Assembly (NCBI RefSeq): GCF_051131155.1
Contig: NZ_CP159508.1
Coordinates: 2,480,001-2,544,000, forward strand
Origin: Pseudanabaena minima
GTDB taxonomy: Bacteria; Cyanobacteriota; Cyanobacteriia; Pseudanabaenales; Pseudanabaenaceae
Reading direction: 5' to 3'
DNA: 64,000 nucleotides
Under the pieces are notes generated by a model. It saw nothing but the letters and a program-made list of their open reading frames with translations, searched no databases and was not told the DNA's origin. Below, one piece after another: positions 17,469 to 26,077 of the stretch. The translations under genes were made by a program, and so were the position numbers. Each line of letters opens with the position of its first letter. The stretch's first letter is position 1.

Positions 17469-18263
17469 ATGCTCGATACCTATCTAGATTCTACGCCACA
17501 GTCTTTATCTCCGAACTTCGAGCCATCAGTCCAAATCCGCAATTTAAATTTTCATTACGGTGAAGGAGATTTATTTAAGCAGGTTTTATTTGACATCAAT
17601 CTAGAGATCTACCCTGGACAAATTGTGATCCTTACGGGACCATCTGGCTCAGGTAAAACCACTCTTCTAACTTTAATAGGGGCTTTACGGACAATCCAAG
17701 AGGGTAGTCTAAAAGTTTTGGGTCAGGAGCTGAAAGGGCTAAATCCTAAAAAATTAGTGCAAATCCGTAAAAATATTGGCTTTATATTTCAGGCGCATAA
17801 CCTCTTTCATTCTTTGACAGCAAGACAAAATGTGATGATGTCCACGGATCTATTTACCCATGAGGGTGGTAATGCGATGGCATCGAATAAAGCGGCGGAG
17901 ATTTTGACGCAGCTTGGGCTAGGAGAGAGGGTTGACTATAAGCCTCATGCTCTATCGGGTGGACAAAAGCAACGGGTGGCGATCGCAAGGGCTTTGGTCA
18001 ATCGTCCAAGTTTAATCCTTGCGGATGAGCCAACGGCGGCCCTAGATAAAAAATCTGGGCGAGATGTGGTGACTTTGATGCAAAAAATGGCTAAGGAGGA
18101 AAACATCACCATTTTGATGGTGACCCATGACAACCGTATCCTTGATGTTGCCGATCGCATTATTAACTTGGTGGATGGCAATTTAGAATCTGACAATGTA
18201 ATGAATGATTTTCTGGCAAATCGAGATACTTCAGGTGTTGATTCGCGTACATTTATGCTGTAG
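17469..18263 (+). CDS. DevA-type ABC transporter ATP-binding protein
   Basis: The product is 264 residues. It has Walker A GPSGSGKTT (residues 57-65), Q loop FIFQAHNLFHSLTA, signature LSGGQKQRVAIARAL, Walker B LILADEPTAALD and H loop MVTHDN. The FQAHNLFHSLTARQNV stretch and overall length fit the DevA family, the ATPase of DevBCA glycolipid/lipid exporters that work with a membrane-fusion protein and TolC. No devB or devC lies nearby, so it is either encoded apart from its permease or serves several. A lone start ATG follows a TTGCTTACGGG stretch. The catalytic motifs are complete. Confidence 0.88.
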   Translation: MLDTYLDSTPQSLSPNFEPSVQIRNLNFHYGEGDLFKQVLFDINLEIYPGQIVILTGPSGSGKTTLLTLIGALRTIQEGSLKVLGQELKGLNPKKLVQIRKNIGFIFQAHNLFHSLTARQNVMMSTDLFTHEGGNAMASNKAAEILTQLGLGERVDYKPHALSGGQKQRVAIARALVNRPSLILADEPTAALDKKSGRDVVTLMQKMAKEENITILMVTHDNRILDVADRIINLVDGNLESDNVMNDFLANRDTSGVDSRTFML

Positions 18264-18306
18264 ATAAGTATGGTTGGTGCTTTGCGCCGCCTATACTTAT
18301 CTACAG
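18259..18306. repeat. Palindrome at the end of the DevA-like gene
   Basis: The stem is CTGTAGATAAGTAT/ATACTTATCTACAG with a loop that itself carries a GGTGC/GCGCC core. It overlaps the stop codon and shares the CTACAG end with the next palindrome. Confidence 0.75.
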
Positions 18307-18345
18307 AAAATTTTTGAAAGCGGCGCTTTCAAAAATTTTCTGTAG
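18301..18345. repeat. Palindrome abutting the previous one
   Basis: The arms are CTACAGAAAATTTTTGAAAGC around GGC, perfect. It overlaps the previous repeat by six bases, so the shared strand could switch between two alternative hairpins. Confidence 0.8.
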
Positions 18346-18378
18346 GCAGTAATTAATTTATTTGGAGTTAATTTTTTG

Positions 18379-19734
18379 ATGAGCAGACATCTAGAAGAAC
18401 AGTCTCTAGAAAAAGCATTTTATCAACTCGCCGATCGCTTGATTGATAGTCTGCATCATGGTGAACATTTAACGATTAACTTAGAGAGTGAGCGTAGTCA
18501 ATTCACTAGATTTAACCATGCCAAAGTCCGACAGTCAGGAGTGGTCGCCGATGGGAATGTGACCATTTTGCTAATTTATAATCAGCGTGAAGCTTTTGCT
18601 AAGTTTCCATTTACAGGCGATCGCGAAGTTGATATGGCTTATGCGATCGCTAATCTCGATTATCTTAGGCAAGAAGTTGCTCAAATCCCTGAAAATCCTT
18701 ATCTGGTCATTCCTGAGAACCAAGGCTCCAGTCGTGAGGTTTATCAAGGTAATTTGTTAAATCCAGAGGAGGCGATCGCCACAATTCTCGCGCCAGTGAA
18801 TGATGTTGATTTTACAGGCTTCTATGCTTCAGGTTCGGTAATTCGAGCTAATGCGAACTCCGCAGGTCAAAGACATTGGTTTGCGACGGATTCTTTTTTT
18901 GTTGACTATTCGATGTTTGTCCAGACTGATTCAGGCGAAAAGGCAGTTAAAGGCATTTATGCTGGCAAAGATTGGGAACCGCAGGCTTATAAATTACAGA
19001 TTAATCGCTCTCAGCAACAATTAGTAGCCTTGCAAAAGCCAAGTAAAACGTTAGAGCGTGGTCAGTACCGTACTTACTTTGCGCCTGCGGCTTCATCGGA
19101 GCTATTGGGCTTTTTGACTTGGAGTGCTGGGGAGTCTGGGTTACAGCAGAGTAGTAGCGCTCTTTTAAAGTTAAAGAATCAAGAACGAACTCTCTCTCCA
19201 TTACTATCCATTAGTGAGAACTTCTCCTATGGGAATGTACCTCGTTTTAACGATTTAGGAGAGGTTGCTCCTGAATATTTACCAATCATTGCTGAGGGAA
19301 AACTTGTTAATACTTTGGTAAGTTCGCGCAGTGCGAAGGAATATGGCAAGGTCGCCAATGGTGCTGATGAAGGTGAATCAATGCGATCTCCTGAAGTTGC
19401 CGCAGGAAGTTTAGCTGAGTCTGACATACTCAAACAACTAGATACGGGACTTTATCTATCCAATTTGCATTATCTCAATTGGAGCGATCGCAGTGGTGGT
19501 CGTATCACGGGTATGACTCGCTATGCTTGCTTCTGGGTTGAGAATGGTGAGTTTATCGCTCCCATTGAGAATCTACGTTTTGATGATAGTATCTATGACT
19601 TTCTCGGCGAAAATCTTGAAGCTTTTACCGATTTTCGCGAATTTATTCCTAACACAGGAACCTATGAAACGCGATCGCTTGGCGGTATTCTAGTTCCAGG
19701 AATGTTAGTCAAAGACTTTACATTCACTCTGTAA
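18379..19734 (+). CDS. TldD/PmbA (TldE-like) family protein
   Basis: About 451 residues from the ATG at 18379, with GGAG near 18364 (a TTG directly upstream is unlikely). Typical features of the TldD/E fold are seen: the N-terminal strand pattern with RFNHAKVRQSGV, the middle TDSFFVDYSMFVQTD(S)GEKAVKGIYAG, and the C-terminal GRITGMTRYACFWVENGEFIAPIENLRF. The HExxxH zinc motif of TldD is not present, so it resembles the TldE/PmbA partner. TldD/E complexes are unfolded-peptide metalloproteases involved in antitoxin degradation and peptide maturation. A TldD is not seen in this window. Confidence 0.85.
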   Translation: MSRHLEEQSLEKAFYQLADRLIDSLHHGEHLTINLESERSQFTRFNHAKVRQSGVVADGNVTILLIYNQREAFAKFPFTGDREVDMAYAIANLDYLRQEVAQIPENPYLVIPENQGSSREVYQGNLLNPEEAIATILAPVNDVDFTGFYASGSVIRANANSAGQRHWFATDSFFVDYSMFVQTDSGEKAVKGIYAGKDWEPQAYKLQINRSQQQLVALQKPSKTLERGQYRTYFAPAASSELLGFLTWSAGESGLQQSSSALLKLKNQERTLSPLLSISENFSYGNVPRFNDLGEVAPEYLPIIAEGKLVNTLVSSRSAKEYGKVANGADEGESMRSPEVAAGSLAESDILKQLDTGLYLSNLHYLNWSDRSGGRITGMTRYACFWVENGEFIAPIENLRFDDSIYDFLGENLEAFTDFREFIPNTGTYETRSLGGILVPGMLVKDFTFTL

Positions 19735-19814
19735 CAAACACGACATCAATCGACTTATCAGTTTGGCTTAGCAATGCAGTTGCTCTGCCAAAGATAACCT
19801 TTGGATTTTAAAGA

Positions 19815-20060
19815 TCATATTTGAGAGGTCGGCTCCAAAGCATTGTTAGGTTTCTGCCTTTGGGCAATTTGCATGAGCAGCCGAAGTGCTTCGTTAACTG
19901 CTTCACTAGTTGGAAATGCTTGAGCAACATCAGGATCAAGTAATACTATGTTTGTTCCTGTTCTGTAGCGTTCGACATATTTCCCTCTAACACCACCTTT
20001 CATCCTGCTAAAGTCGTACTCAGGACGTAAATCGTCTTTTATGTCTTGGCTATTCTCCAT
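19815..20060 (-). CDS. brnA: BrnA-like antitoxin
   Basis: About 81 residues from the ATG at 20060. An upstream ATG at 20102 would give 95 residues but overlaps the toxin gene by more than 50 bp. It has LRPEYDFSRMKGGVRGKY, the conserved BrnA start, and a C-terminal ribbon-helix-helix-like part (TGTNIVLLDPDVAQAFPTSEAVNEALRLL, quoted in part). It overlaps the end of the toxin gene by 11 bp, typical of the brnTA order with the toxin first. The antitoxin should bind BrnT and the operon promoter. Confidence 0.8.
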   Translation of the reverse strand: MENSQDIKDDLRPEYDFSRMKGGVRGKYVERYRTGTNIVLLDPDVAQAFPTSEAVNEALRLLMQIAQRQKPNNALEPTSQI

Positions 20061-20325
20061 CTTCGTAAAACCTCCGCTCATTTCGGGTTGCCTCTCGTGC
20101 ACTGATTATCCGAACTCGATCTGCTCGATCTGTATGTGGGACTATCAGGATACGGTTAGCACTTGATAATCCAATGATAACGTAACGCTCCTCACCGAAA
20201 GAGTGATCTGGATCAGGGAACGTCACAGATAAAGGATCTTTGAAAACAGTAGATGCCTCGTTGAATGAAACACCATGCTTTTTTAAGTTCAAGTTTGCTT
20301 TGTCTGGATTCCATTCAAACTTCAT
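20050..20325 (-). CDS. brnT: BrnT family toxin
   Basis: The product is 91 residues, the normal length. It begins MKFEWNPDKANLNLKKHGVSF with the conserved WdpxKa..N..KHGV pattern, then FxDP (FKDPLSVTFPDPDH), EERYVIIGLS and the C-terminal RVRIISAREATRNERRFYE, all BrnT hallmarks. BrnT is a RelE-fold ribonuclease of a type II system neutralised by BrnA. The motif set looks complete, so the toxin is probably functional. First gene of the two-gene operon. Confidence 0.9.
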   Translation of the reverse strand: MKFEWNPDKANLNLKKHGVSFNEASTVFKDPLSVTFPDPDHSFGEERYVIIGLSSANRILIVPHTDRADRVRIISAREATRNERRFYEDGE

Positions 20326-20363
20326 CTAAACAATACTGATTGTTACGATTCCAAAATTTAAGT

Positions 20364-20483
20364 TTACCACCAAACAGAAAGTACTACTTCTTGTACTCGA
20401 ACAATATCAAGTTTGGGGTTGCGCCTTAACAATCCCCTAACAATTTGATTGTCAAAGTTTTCATCTGCAAGTAGTTTTAACAT
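20364..20483 (-). pseudogene. Truncated DUF5615 PIN-like toxin
   Basis: A 39-codon frame starts at an ATG overlapping the stop of the DUF433 gene, exactly where the toxin partner is expected. It reads MLKLLADENFDNQIVRGLL then RRNPKLDIVRVQEV, the N-terminal third of DUF5615 PIN-like proteins with the early catalytic Asp. It then ends VLSVWW and a stop. The remaining ~75 residues with the other acidic residues are missing. The toxin is therefore dead and its antitoxin orphaned. Confidence 0.7.
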
Positions 20484-20815
20484 GGATGTTTTGCTGCTTG
20501 ACAGGCGAGTAAGCGATCGCGCAAGCCTTGGGTGTCAAATCTCAACTCATTTTGTTTGCGGACTTCCAGCGCTTTTAGCTGACGCTGTTGCAAATATTCT
20601 TCTACTTCCTGCTGATGGTCAAGATAGAAAGCAATTGTACTATAGACATCAGACAACTTAAGTGAGGGGTAGCGAGATGCTATTTCTTCTGATGTTGCGC
20701 CTTGATTAAAGCTGAAGATAACTGTATCGAGTGTTACGCGAGTATTACCGACTAAAATTGTGCCATGAGAATTTGTCGATAGGGGTAAGACATATGTCTG
20801 GGATGTCGTGAGCAT
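20477..20815 (-). CDS. DUF433 antitoxin
   Basis: The product is 112 residues. The core GTILVGNTRVTLDTVIFSFNQGATSEEIASRYPSLKLSDVYSTIAFYL (quoted only as landmarks GTILVGNTRV, GATSEEIASRYP, YSTIAFYL) is the DUF433 winged-helix domain, followed by a helical, Gln/Glu-rich C-terminal tail. DUF433 proteins are paired with DUF5615 PIN-like toxins. Here only a toxin remnant follows (20364-20483). It may persist as an orphan regulator or an anti-addiction gene. Confidence 0.85.
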   Translation of the reverse strand: MLTTSQTYVLPLSTNSHGTILVGNTRVTLDTVIFSFNQGATSEEIASRYPSLKLSDVYSTIAFYLDHQQEVEEYLQQRQLKALEVRKQNELRFDTQGLRDRLLACQAAKHPC

Positions 20816-20916
20816 AGTGGTTATTTAGGCATACAAGATTCTAGTGCCATTCTAGTCGATACAAATGACTACAACTTTGATGATTGCTTCACAATTATTA
20901 TTGACTACACCGAACA

Positions 20917-21192
20917 TCATACAGGCTTTTTCAGGCTGCGACTGCCAAAACGGAAGACGGATCGATGTCCAATCCGAATCACCCAAGGTTGAGCGTCGGG
21001 TTGACGTTCATAAAGTTTATCAACTGCTAAGATCGCTGAATTAGCTAACTCAAAATCTCCAGTTTCAATATCAATAGCAACTATTTTGCCATGATTGCCA
21101 GATTCAACCTGTGAACGTATTTGCGTTTGGTAAATTAGATCGCCTCGTTTGGCAAATTCTTCTTTGCTATAGCAGGGTTGTTGGACTGCCAT
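20917..21192 (-). CDS. Small conserved antitoxin-like hypothetical
   Basis: About 91 residues from the ATG at 21192, which has AGGGA about 10 bp upstream; a start at 21294 is less likely. It has EEFAKRGDLIYQTQIRSQVE, then NHGKIVAIDIETGDFELA, and WVIRIGHRSVFRFG at the C-terminus. Proteins of this pattern are frequent in cyanobacteria as small standalone or paired genes, often beside toxin-like or aspartic-protease-like genes. No partner is seen here. The function is unknown. Confidence 0.65.
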   Translation of the reverse strand: MAVQQPCYSKEEFAKRGDLIYQTQIRSQVESGNHGKIVAIDIETGDFELANSAILAVDKLYERQPDAQPWVIRIGHRSVFRFGSRSLKKPV

Positions 21193-21521
21193 GATTGTGA
21201 ATTTCCCTATATCGCTAACTTGTCTGACATTATAACTGACCAGAAACTGCTCCGAATAGATTGATTTTGTTGAAATAAAAATAAGGCGCGTCATATTTCA
21301 TGAACGCACCTTACAAGATCGGCGATCGCACTACTTCAAAGTAATTAAGGCTAGTGTTTCTCTTCTCCAAAAAACAGATGTTCCTTGCACGTAAGATAAG
21401 GTCAGTAAATATTTCTATGCTTGTAGTAGAAACCCAACCTGTGAGAGTGGCGATCACACTACACACCGAATAAGATTCCGTTAGAATAAAGTGTGTTAGC
21501 TTACTGCAGGAGAGGTTAAAG
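21193..21521. other. Gap between the antitoxin-like gene and the 53-codon gene
   Basis: No gene is supported. It should hold divergent promoters for 21192 (leftward) and 21522 (rightward). Apart from the AGGAGAGG ribosome binding site at 21508-21515, no distinct element was recognised. Confidence 0.4.
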
Positions 21522-21683
21522 ATGAACATTCTTAAAGGTATCGCTGCTGGTGCATTCGTTAGTCAGTTTGTTTTGGCGCATATCGCCAAAGCAAGTGCTG
21601 CGTCAAAAGGGCAATCTACACAGGCAGCCGATCTGATGATTGAAAGCGCTAAGAAAGGCTTGGAAAATGTTTTTAAACCTTAA
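21522..21683 (+). CDS. Small hypothetical protein (53 residues) with strong RBS
   Basis: A 53-codon frame begins at an ATG seven bases after AGGAGAGG, one of the best ribosome binding sites in the window. The product starts MNILKGIAAGAFVSQFVLAH, an amphipathic to hydrophobic N-terminus, then an Ala/Ser/Lys-rich helical tail (SAKKGLENVFKP). It may sit on the membrane surface or be a short transmembrane protein. No relative is recognised. The combination of a strong RBS and clean codons argues that it is real despite its size. Confidence 0.6.
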   Translation: MNILKGIAAGAFVSQFVLAHIAKASAASKGQSTQAADLMIESAKKGLENVFKP

Positions 21684-21833
21684 CAGATGTGATTGCGCAT
21701 ATTTATAGACTGGGTTTCTTAACGTCAACCCAGATTTTTTGTCTGTTCACAACCATAGTGCGATTACCCTTAGTAGCTGCGACCTAAGTATCTACGCAAT
21801 CAATAATTGTAGTTAAAAAAGCTCATCTAGTAA

Positions 21834-21980
21834 TTAGAGCCCATTTAAGAATTCAGGACACTTAAAGCTCTGCGTGTCTAGCCCCCTAGATCCCCCAATT
21901 CTGGAGGGTTTAAATATGGTTCCCCCCTGAATTTTGGGGGGCTAGGGGGTCAAAAACTACAATTCTTAAATGGGTTCTTA
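21834..21980. mobile_element. MITE-like element B
   Basis: A ~147-bp structure with terminal inverted repeats AGA(G/A)CCCATTTAAGAATT. Inside is a second stem, GCCCCCTAGATCCCCC against GGGGGGCTAGGGGGT. There is no reading frame. The terminal repeat differs from that of element A (8883-9071) by about one base in the core CCATTTAAGAAT, and both interiors contain CTAGATCCCCC, so the two are one family. Confidence 0.6.
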
Positions 21981-22010
21981 TACTGAGACTCTCAGCGTAA
22001 AAAATTTAAT

Positions 22011-22050
22011 TATAGTAGCTATCCAGAAATTTTCTGGATAGCTATACTAT
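22011..22050. repeat. Palindrome
   Basis: The stem is TAGCTATCCAGAAA/TTTCTGGATAGCTA with A/T-rich flanks. Its right arm is the start of the direct repeat shared with 26649-26708. Confidence 0.7.
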
Positions 22051-22080
22051 TTTGGGTAATATACGGAATTTGTCTGAGAA
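22026..22080. repeat. Left direct repeat flanking the CHAT operon
   Basis: GAAATTTTCTGGATAG, then ATTTTG, TAATAT, GGAA and TGTCTGAG in order match 26649-26708 with a short gap and scattered changes, in the same orientation. Confidence 0.5.
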
Positions 22081-22373
22081 CATCCAATATTGGTTAGTTA
22101 TATCCCCTTGATTTTCATGTTTGCATCTCTGATAGCCTTTTTTAGAGATGCCCATTAATCAACTTGTTGGTTGATATAATAGCCAATCTAACCGAATACA
22201 GATACTCTTTATAAATCAGCCGATCAGATTACAGCATTCCAATGCACATGTTATACTAACGACGCTTCCGCATAAGTTCAAGTCAACAGAATCTTTGCCG
22301 AACAAATAGCCAATTTGACCCAAGTTTGTGGTGGCATTTCAGCTAGCTATTCGCTTTGCAAGTAGTGTCTGAC

Positions 22374-25300
22374 TCAATTACCTGTTGATTGCATCCACTC
22401 AAGTTTGGTCTGGTTGGCAGCTTGCGCATATTCAAGAGCTGATACAGTGTCACCTTGTTTAGTTGCAACTTGCTCTAGCAGTTCATAGACTCGCCAAATT
22501 GCGGCGCGTTGTGGATCTACTTTTTGCCGATAGACTAGAGCTTCTTCGGCTATTTCACGGGTTTCTGCTAAGCGGTGAGGGGATTTGAGTAATAGTTCGC
22601 CAAGCAGGGTGAGGACAGTTGAGTAATGGAGATAATTACTCGGTGATTTTTTAAGTACGTCAAGACATTTGCGATACCAACTCTCCGCAGGCTCAACTTT
22701 TCCAGACTTATGATAAACACCAGCTAGTTGAAGCCAACTTACAACTGCACCATTAATACCGCTAATGTTTCCTATAAGAACTTTAATTTCTGCTGAATCA
22801 CGATAATGTTTTTCTGCTTTGTCCCATCGATCAGTCATTTCGTAAACCAATCCGAGATAATGTATGACATCAGCCTCAGCAACAGATGAATGAATACCTT
22901 TAAAATATGTAAGGGACTCAACAAGTCTTTCTTCGGCAGACGTGAAATTACCTCGAAATATATCCATAATCCCCAGATTTGTCTGCATTACAAATACTCC
23001 CTCTTTGTTGCCAACGTCCCTACTTAGCTTGATTGATTCTTGATATGCATTCTCGGCATTATCAAAATCAGCAATTCCTTGTAGTAACCTACCTAAATGT
23101 CCATACACAACTCCGAGCAGTTGCTTTACTGATTTCGATGGTTCAAGGGCTTTACCGATGCTGATTGCCGCATGGTAGTGCTCTTTAGCATCCTCCACGT
23201 TGCCAATTTCGGTTTCACAGCGTCCTAGCAGTTCCAAAGTGCGACAGCGATCAAAGTTTGGTGTAATGGGAATTGTATCCAAAACTTTATAAAGAACTTT
23301 TTTCGCTGACACAAAATCACCAGAATTCCAAAACTGCTCAGCTCGACTATGTTGTAAAATTAGCTGGTTTTTATCTGAATACTCTTCGGGATTGGAAGAA
23401 TCAAAACTATTAAGAGCGATCAATTGTCTTTTAAGACCAAATTGACTTAGAAAACGATTAATATTATCCACAAAGTCGATTGCTTTTTCGTCATCTGCTA
23501 GAAGTGCTGAATGAGCTGCGTTAATTAAGTTTGGAAGTTCATATCGTGCAATTTCAGTAGCTAATGTTGGATCAGTATGATAAAGATCATACAATTTCTC
23601 AGATAACCAATAGTATTCCCTACGATAGCTCTTCATCAAGTATTCGTATTGCTCTTGAGTTATGCTTTGACGTGAAAAGCTGAGCAAAATCGGGTGAAAT
23701 CGTAAAAAAGGTGCTTCTTTTTGATGGGAATGTTGTTCTATCGTTACTAAGCCACACCGCTCCAAAGATTGACGTAGATCTGTCCAAGTTGTATTTCCCG
23801 AACTCAAATCTCTAGGATGTGTTGCTCCTCCAAAGATTTTGCCTAATTCTTGATCAAATTTATCCAATTCTTGATTAACTTCATTGGCATCTTTTTTACC
23901 ACTTTGAGATAGTAAAGACATCCATGTCTTGCGGAGTTGCTCAAAGTTGAAAGAAGCATCACCAAGTTCTGTTATCGATAACAACTTATCTTCATAGACT
24001 CCTCCTTGAAACGCTGCTAAGCGTCTAATTAATTGCTGTTGATCGTCAGTTAAATGTCTTAAGGACATGTTCAATGAAGCTTGTAGGATCTCGTTATCAT
24101 CCACCAGCAATCGTTCGAGTTCGCTATAGACACTTGATAGAGGATGATTACATAGTTGCCTTACTATAAGCTGAATAACCAATGGTATAAAACTCGTCAA
24201 TCTGAGAAGATCTAAGACCATCTCTTGTTGTGGCATGCCTTGTAACGGTGGTGTCTCTTCGGTCAGTTGCGTAAAAAATGCCAGTGCATCTTGTTCACTC
24301 AACCCTTTCAAGGATAATGAGAAGTGCTCTCCTTCCGCGCGAACAAAGTAATCTGGGTGCTGTAATTGACCTAGCCGTGTTGTTATTAAAACCCGAGACT
24401 GTCCTAAGCGCGACCATTCTATGGCTATAGATAACAGTTGATCTAGTGATTCACCTTCGAGAACTTCCAAATTATCCAAAATCAATAATGTTGGAACAGA
24501 TTCCAGCATCGCTGCCATATCGGTCACACTTGGAACGCCAAAACCTATACCAAGAGCATATTCAACCGGATCAACTCCTTGATACCCGTTATAAGAAATA
24601 AATCGCACCTGTTCAAACAGACGTGACCGAACTAACCAGCGTCCTAACTCCGCTGCCAGCGCCGTTTTCCCTTGACCGCTCAAGCCTGATACTGTTACCC
24701 GTCTCGCTCCCAGGATAAATGCTCGTTCGATCTCCCACAATTCCCGACTGCGCCCCCAAAATCCCGACTTTGGTTTCGGTGGCAGTGTTCCGTAAATCGT
24801 CTCAGGAGGTTTCGTCTTGTCCTCAGTCGATGCTAATTGCACTTGAGGTAGCAACAATGCGCTGTCGATTCTGGACTGATATAAGGCTGGCAAAAACCAA
24901 TCCTGCAAATGCAACGCAAAAGACTCTGTACCCCAACGGCGATCGCCGCGCCACGAATGTTGTCGCAAATCTAGTCGTGCTTGATCCAATGCTGCTGCGA
25001 TGCTCATGCCTTGTGCTAAATTGCCATAAAAAGCACCAAACAGCCGTCGCGTTGTTTCGACTAATACTGAATGGGTCATGGCTAAAACTGCCCCGACTCC
25101 AGCATGAAGTAGGGTGATCGCCACATTGCCCAAAGCCTGATCTCTTCCAATTTGCGCCGACTGACAGGCAGATAGCACAACTAATGATATCCCCGCAGAG
25201 ACCAGCTTTAATCCTAACTCTTCCGCTTTTACATCGTCGCAAATAAGCTGTCCTGCTTCCTGCCTACTGAAACACAAATAACCTATTCCTTTTGAGGGAT

Positions 25301-25982
25301 TAAAAATACCATGACCGTCAAAATGCAAAATATCTACTTGTGGTAGTGTTGTATCTTTCAGTCTCCGCATCAAGTTTCCAAAAGTCGCTGGTCGGAGAAA
25401 CTCCACCTCAAAACAGTCCCCTCCAATGGCTTCTAGCGAATCTAACACTGCTATTCCATCTGCTCGATGATCTAAGAATCCAACTCCATTGGGACGACTC
25501 ACCACAAATAGCACTCGCAATTTTTGCTTTTGCGCTGGAGCAGATGTTGTGATGACTCCATTTCCCTTAAAGCACCGACGAATCGAAATCCCAAAAGGAG
25601 CATCAATGAGAAACTGTCTGCCAGGAAAACACAACAATTCCCAGGGCAAGGCCAAAATAGCCCCATCTGTCGCTTCAATAGTAATTATTTTCTTTGAGCC
25701 TGATGCTTGGACAAATGCATCAAACCAAGCCCTTGCGTTCTTCGTCCCAAAAACCGCTGCAAATAACTGTGTTCCCCAAACCGGCAACTGTTCTGCAATA
25801 CGCACCGCGCGGTCATTATCGACATCCGTGATGTACTGACACCCGTAAACCTCTAAATACCAGGTAATCTCATCTAACACTGCTGAGTCCAGTGGTACTG
25901 AAAACTCTATTGGTTCTGTTACTAAATCCCCCCATGTCAAAAACAGTTGGTCAGATCCTAAAAACCTGAGACTTAACTCCAT
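22374..25982 (-). CDS. CHAT protease - STAND NTPase - TPR protein
   Basis: The product is 1202 residues. Residues ~100-365 form a CHAT (caspase-HetF-associated) protease domain with the catalytic dyad visible as His224 (HFDGHG) and Cys273 (LSACQS). Residues ~405-700 form a STAND/NB-ARC-like NTPase: FWGRSREL entry motif, Walker A GLSGQGKT (433-440), Walker B LLILDN (499-504), sensor VLITTR (531-536) and a GLSEQDALAFF segment. The C-terminal ~330 residues are TPR-like helices (LGRCETEIGNVEDAKEHYHAA, YQESIKLSRDVGN, YLGLVYEMTDRWDKAEKHY). By analogy with other STAND proteins, the TPRs would sense a ligand, the NTPase would oligomerise and the protease would be released. It is 95 bp downstream of a small membrane protein gene and probably in one operon. 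The target is unknown; abortive defence or programmed death is a reasonable inference. Confidence 0.88.
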   Translation of the reverse strand: MELSLRFLGSDQLFLTWGDLVTEPIEFSVPLDSAVLDEITWYLEVYGCQYITDVDNDRAVRIAEQLPVWGTQLFAAVFGTKNARAWFDAFVQASGSKKIITIEATDGAILALPWELLCFPGRQFLIDAPFGISIRRCFKGNGVITTSAPAQKQKLRVLFVVSRPNGVGFLDHRADGIAVLDSLEAIGGDCFEVEFLRPATFGNLMRRLKDTTLPQVDILHFDGHGIFNPSKGIGYLCFSRQEAGQLICDDVKAEELGLKLVSAGISLVVLSACQSAQIGRDQALGNVAITLLHAGVGAVLAMTHSVLVETTRRLFGAFYGNLAQGMSIAAALDQARLDLRQHSWRGDRRWGTESFALHLQDWFLPALYQSRIDSALLLPQVQLASTEDKTKPPETIYGTLPPKPKSGFWGRSRELWEIERAFILGARRVTVSGLSGQGKTALAAELGRWLVRSRLFEQVRFISYNGYQGVDPVEYALGIGFGVPSVTDMAAMLESVPTLLILDNLEVLEGESLDQLLSIAIEWSRLGQSRVLITTRLGQLQHPDYFVRAEGEHFSLSLKGLSEQDALAFFTQLTEETPPLQGMPQQEMVLDLLRLTSFIPLVIQLIVRQLCNHPLSSVYSELERLLVDDNEILQASLNMSLRHLTDDQQQLIRRLAAFQGGVYEDKLLSITELGDASFNFEQLRKTWMSLLSQSGKKDANEVNQELDKFDQELGKIFGGATHPRDLSSGNTTWTDLRQSLERCGLVTIEQHSHQKEAPFLRFHPILLSFSRQSITQEQYEYLMKSYRREYYWLSEKLYDLYHTDPTLATEIARYELPNLINAAHSALLADDEKAIDFVDNINRFLSQFGLKRQLIALNSFDSSNPEEYSDKNQLILQHSRAEQFWNSGDFVSAKKVLYKVLDTIPITPNFDRCRTLELLGRCETEIGNVEDAKEHYHAAISIGKALEPSKSVKQLLGVVYGHLGRLLQGIADFDNAENAYQESIKLSRDVGNKEGVFVMQTNLGIMDIFRGNFTSAEERLVESLTYFKGIHSSVAEADVIHYLGLVYEMTDRWDKAEKHYRDSAEIKVLIGNISGINGAVVSWLQLAGVYHKSGKVEPAESWYRKCLDVLKKSPSNYLHYSTVLTLLGELLLKSPHRLAETREIAEEALVYRQKVDPQRAAIWRVYELLEQVATKQGDTVSALEYAQAANQTKLEWMQSTGN

Positions 25983-26077
25983 TGCGACCTCCGTTGATCA
26001 TCCCGAAATCTCCCATAGGAGGAACAACGTTGTCATTTCTGCCTCTGGAGAACAATATTATCAATCCACATAAACTG

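Larger units (their letters stand above)
21684..22373. other. 690-bp gene-free stretch between the TA cluster and the CHAT operon
   Basis: No gene is supported. It contains MITE-like element B (21834-21980), a palindrome (22011-22050) and the left copy of a diverged direct repeat (about 22026-22080) that recurs beyond the other end of the CHAT operon. Confidence 0.55.

Noticed and set aside
22374..25982. Open frames antisense to the CHAT gene, for example near 24719-25117 and 25489-25839
   Set aside because: They are complementary to strong domain-coding sequence, lack ribosome binding sites and have no recognisable composition.
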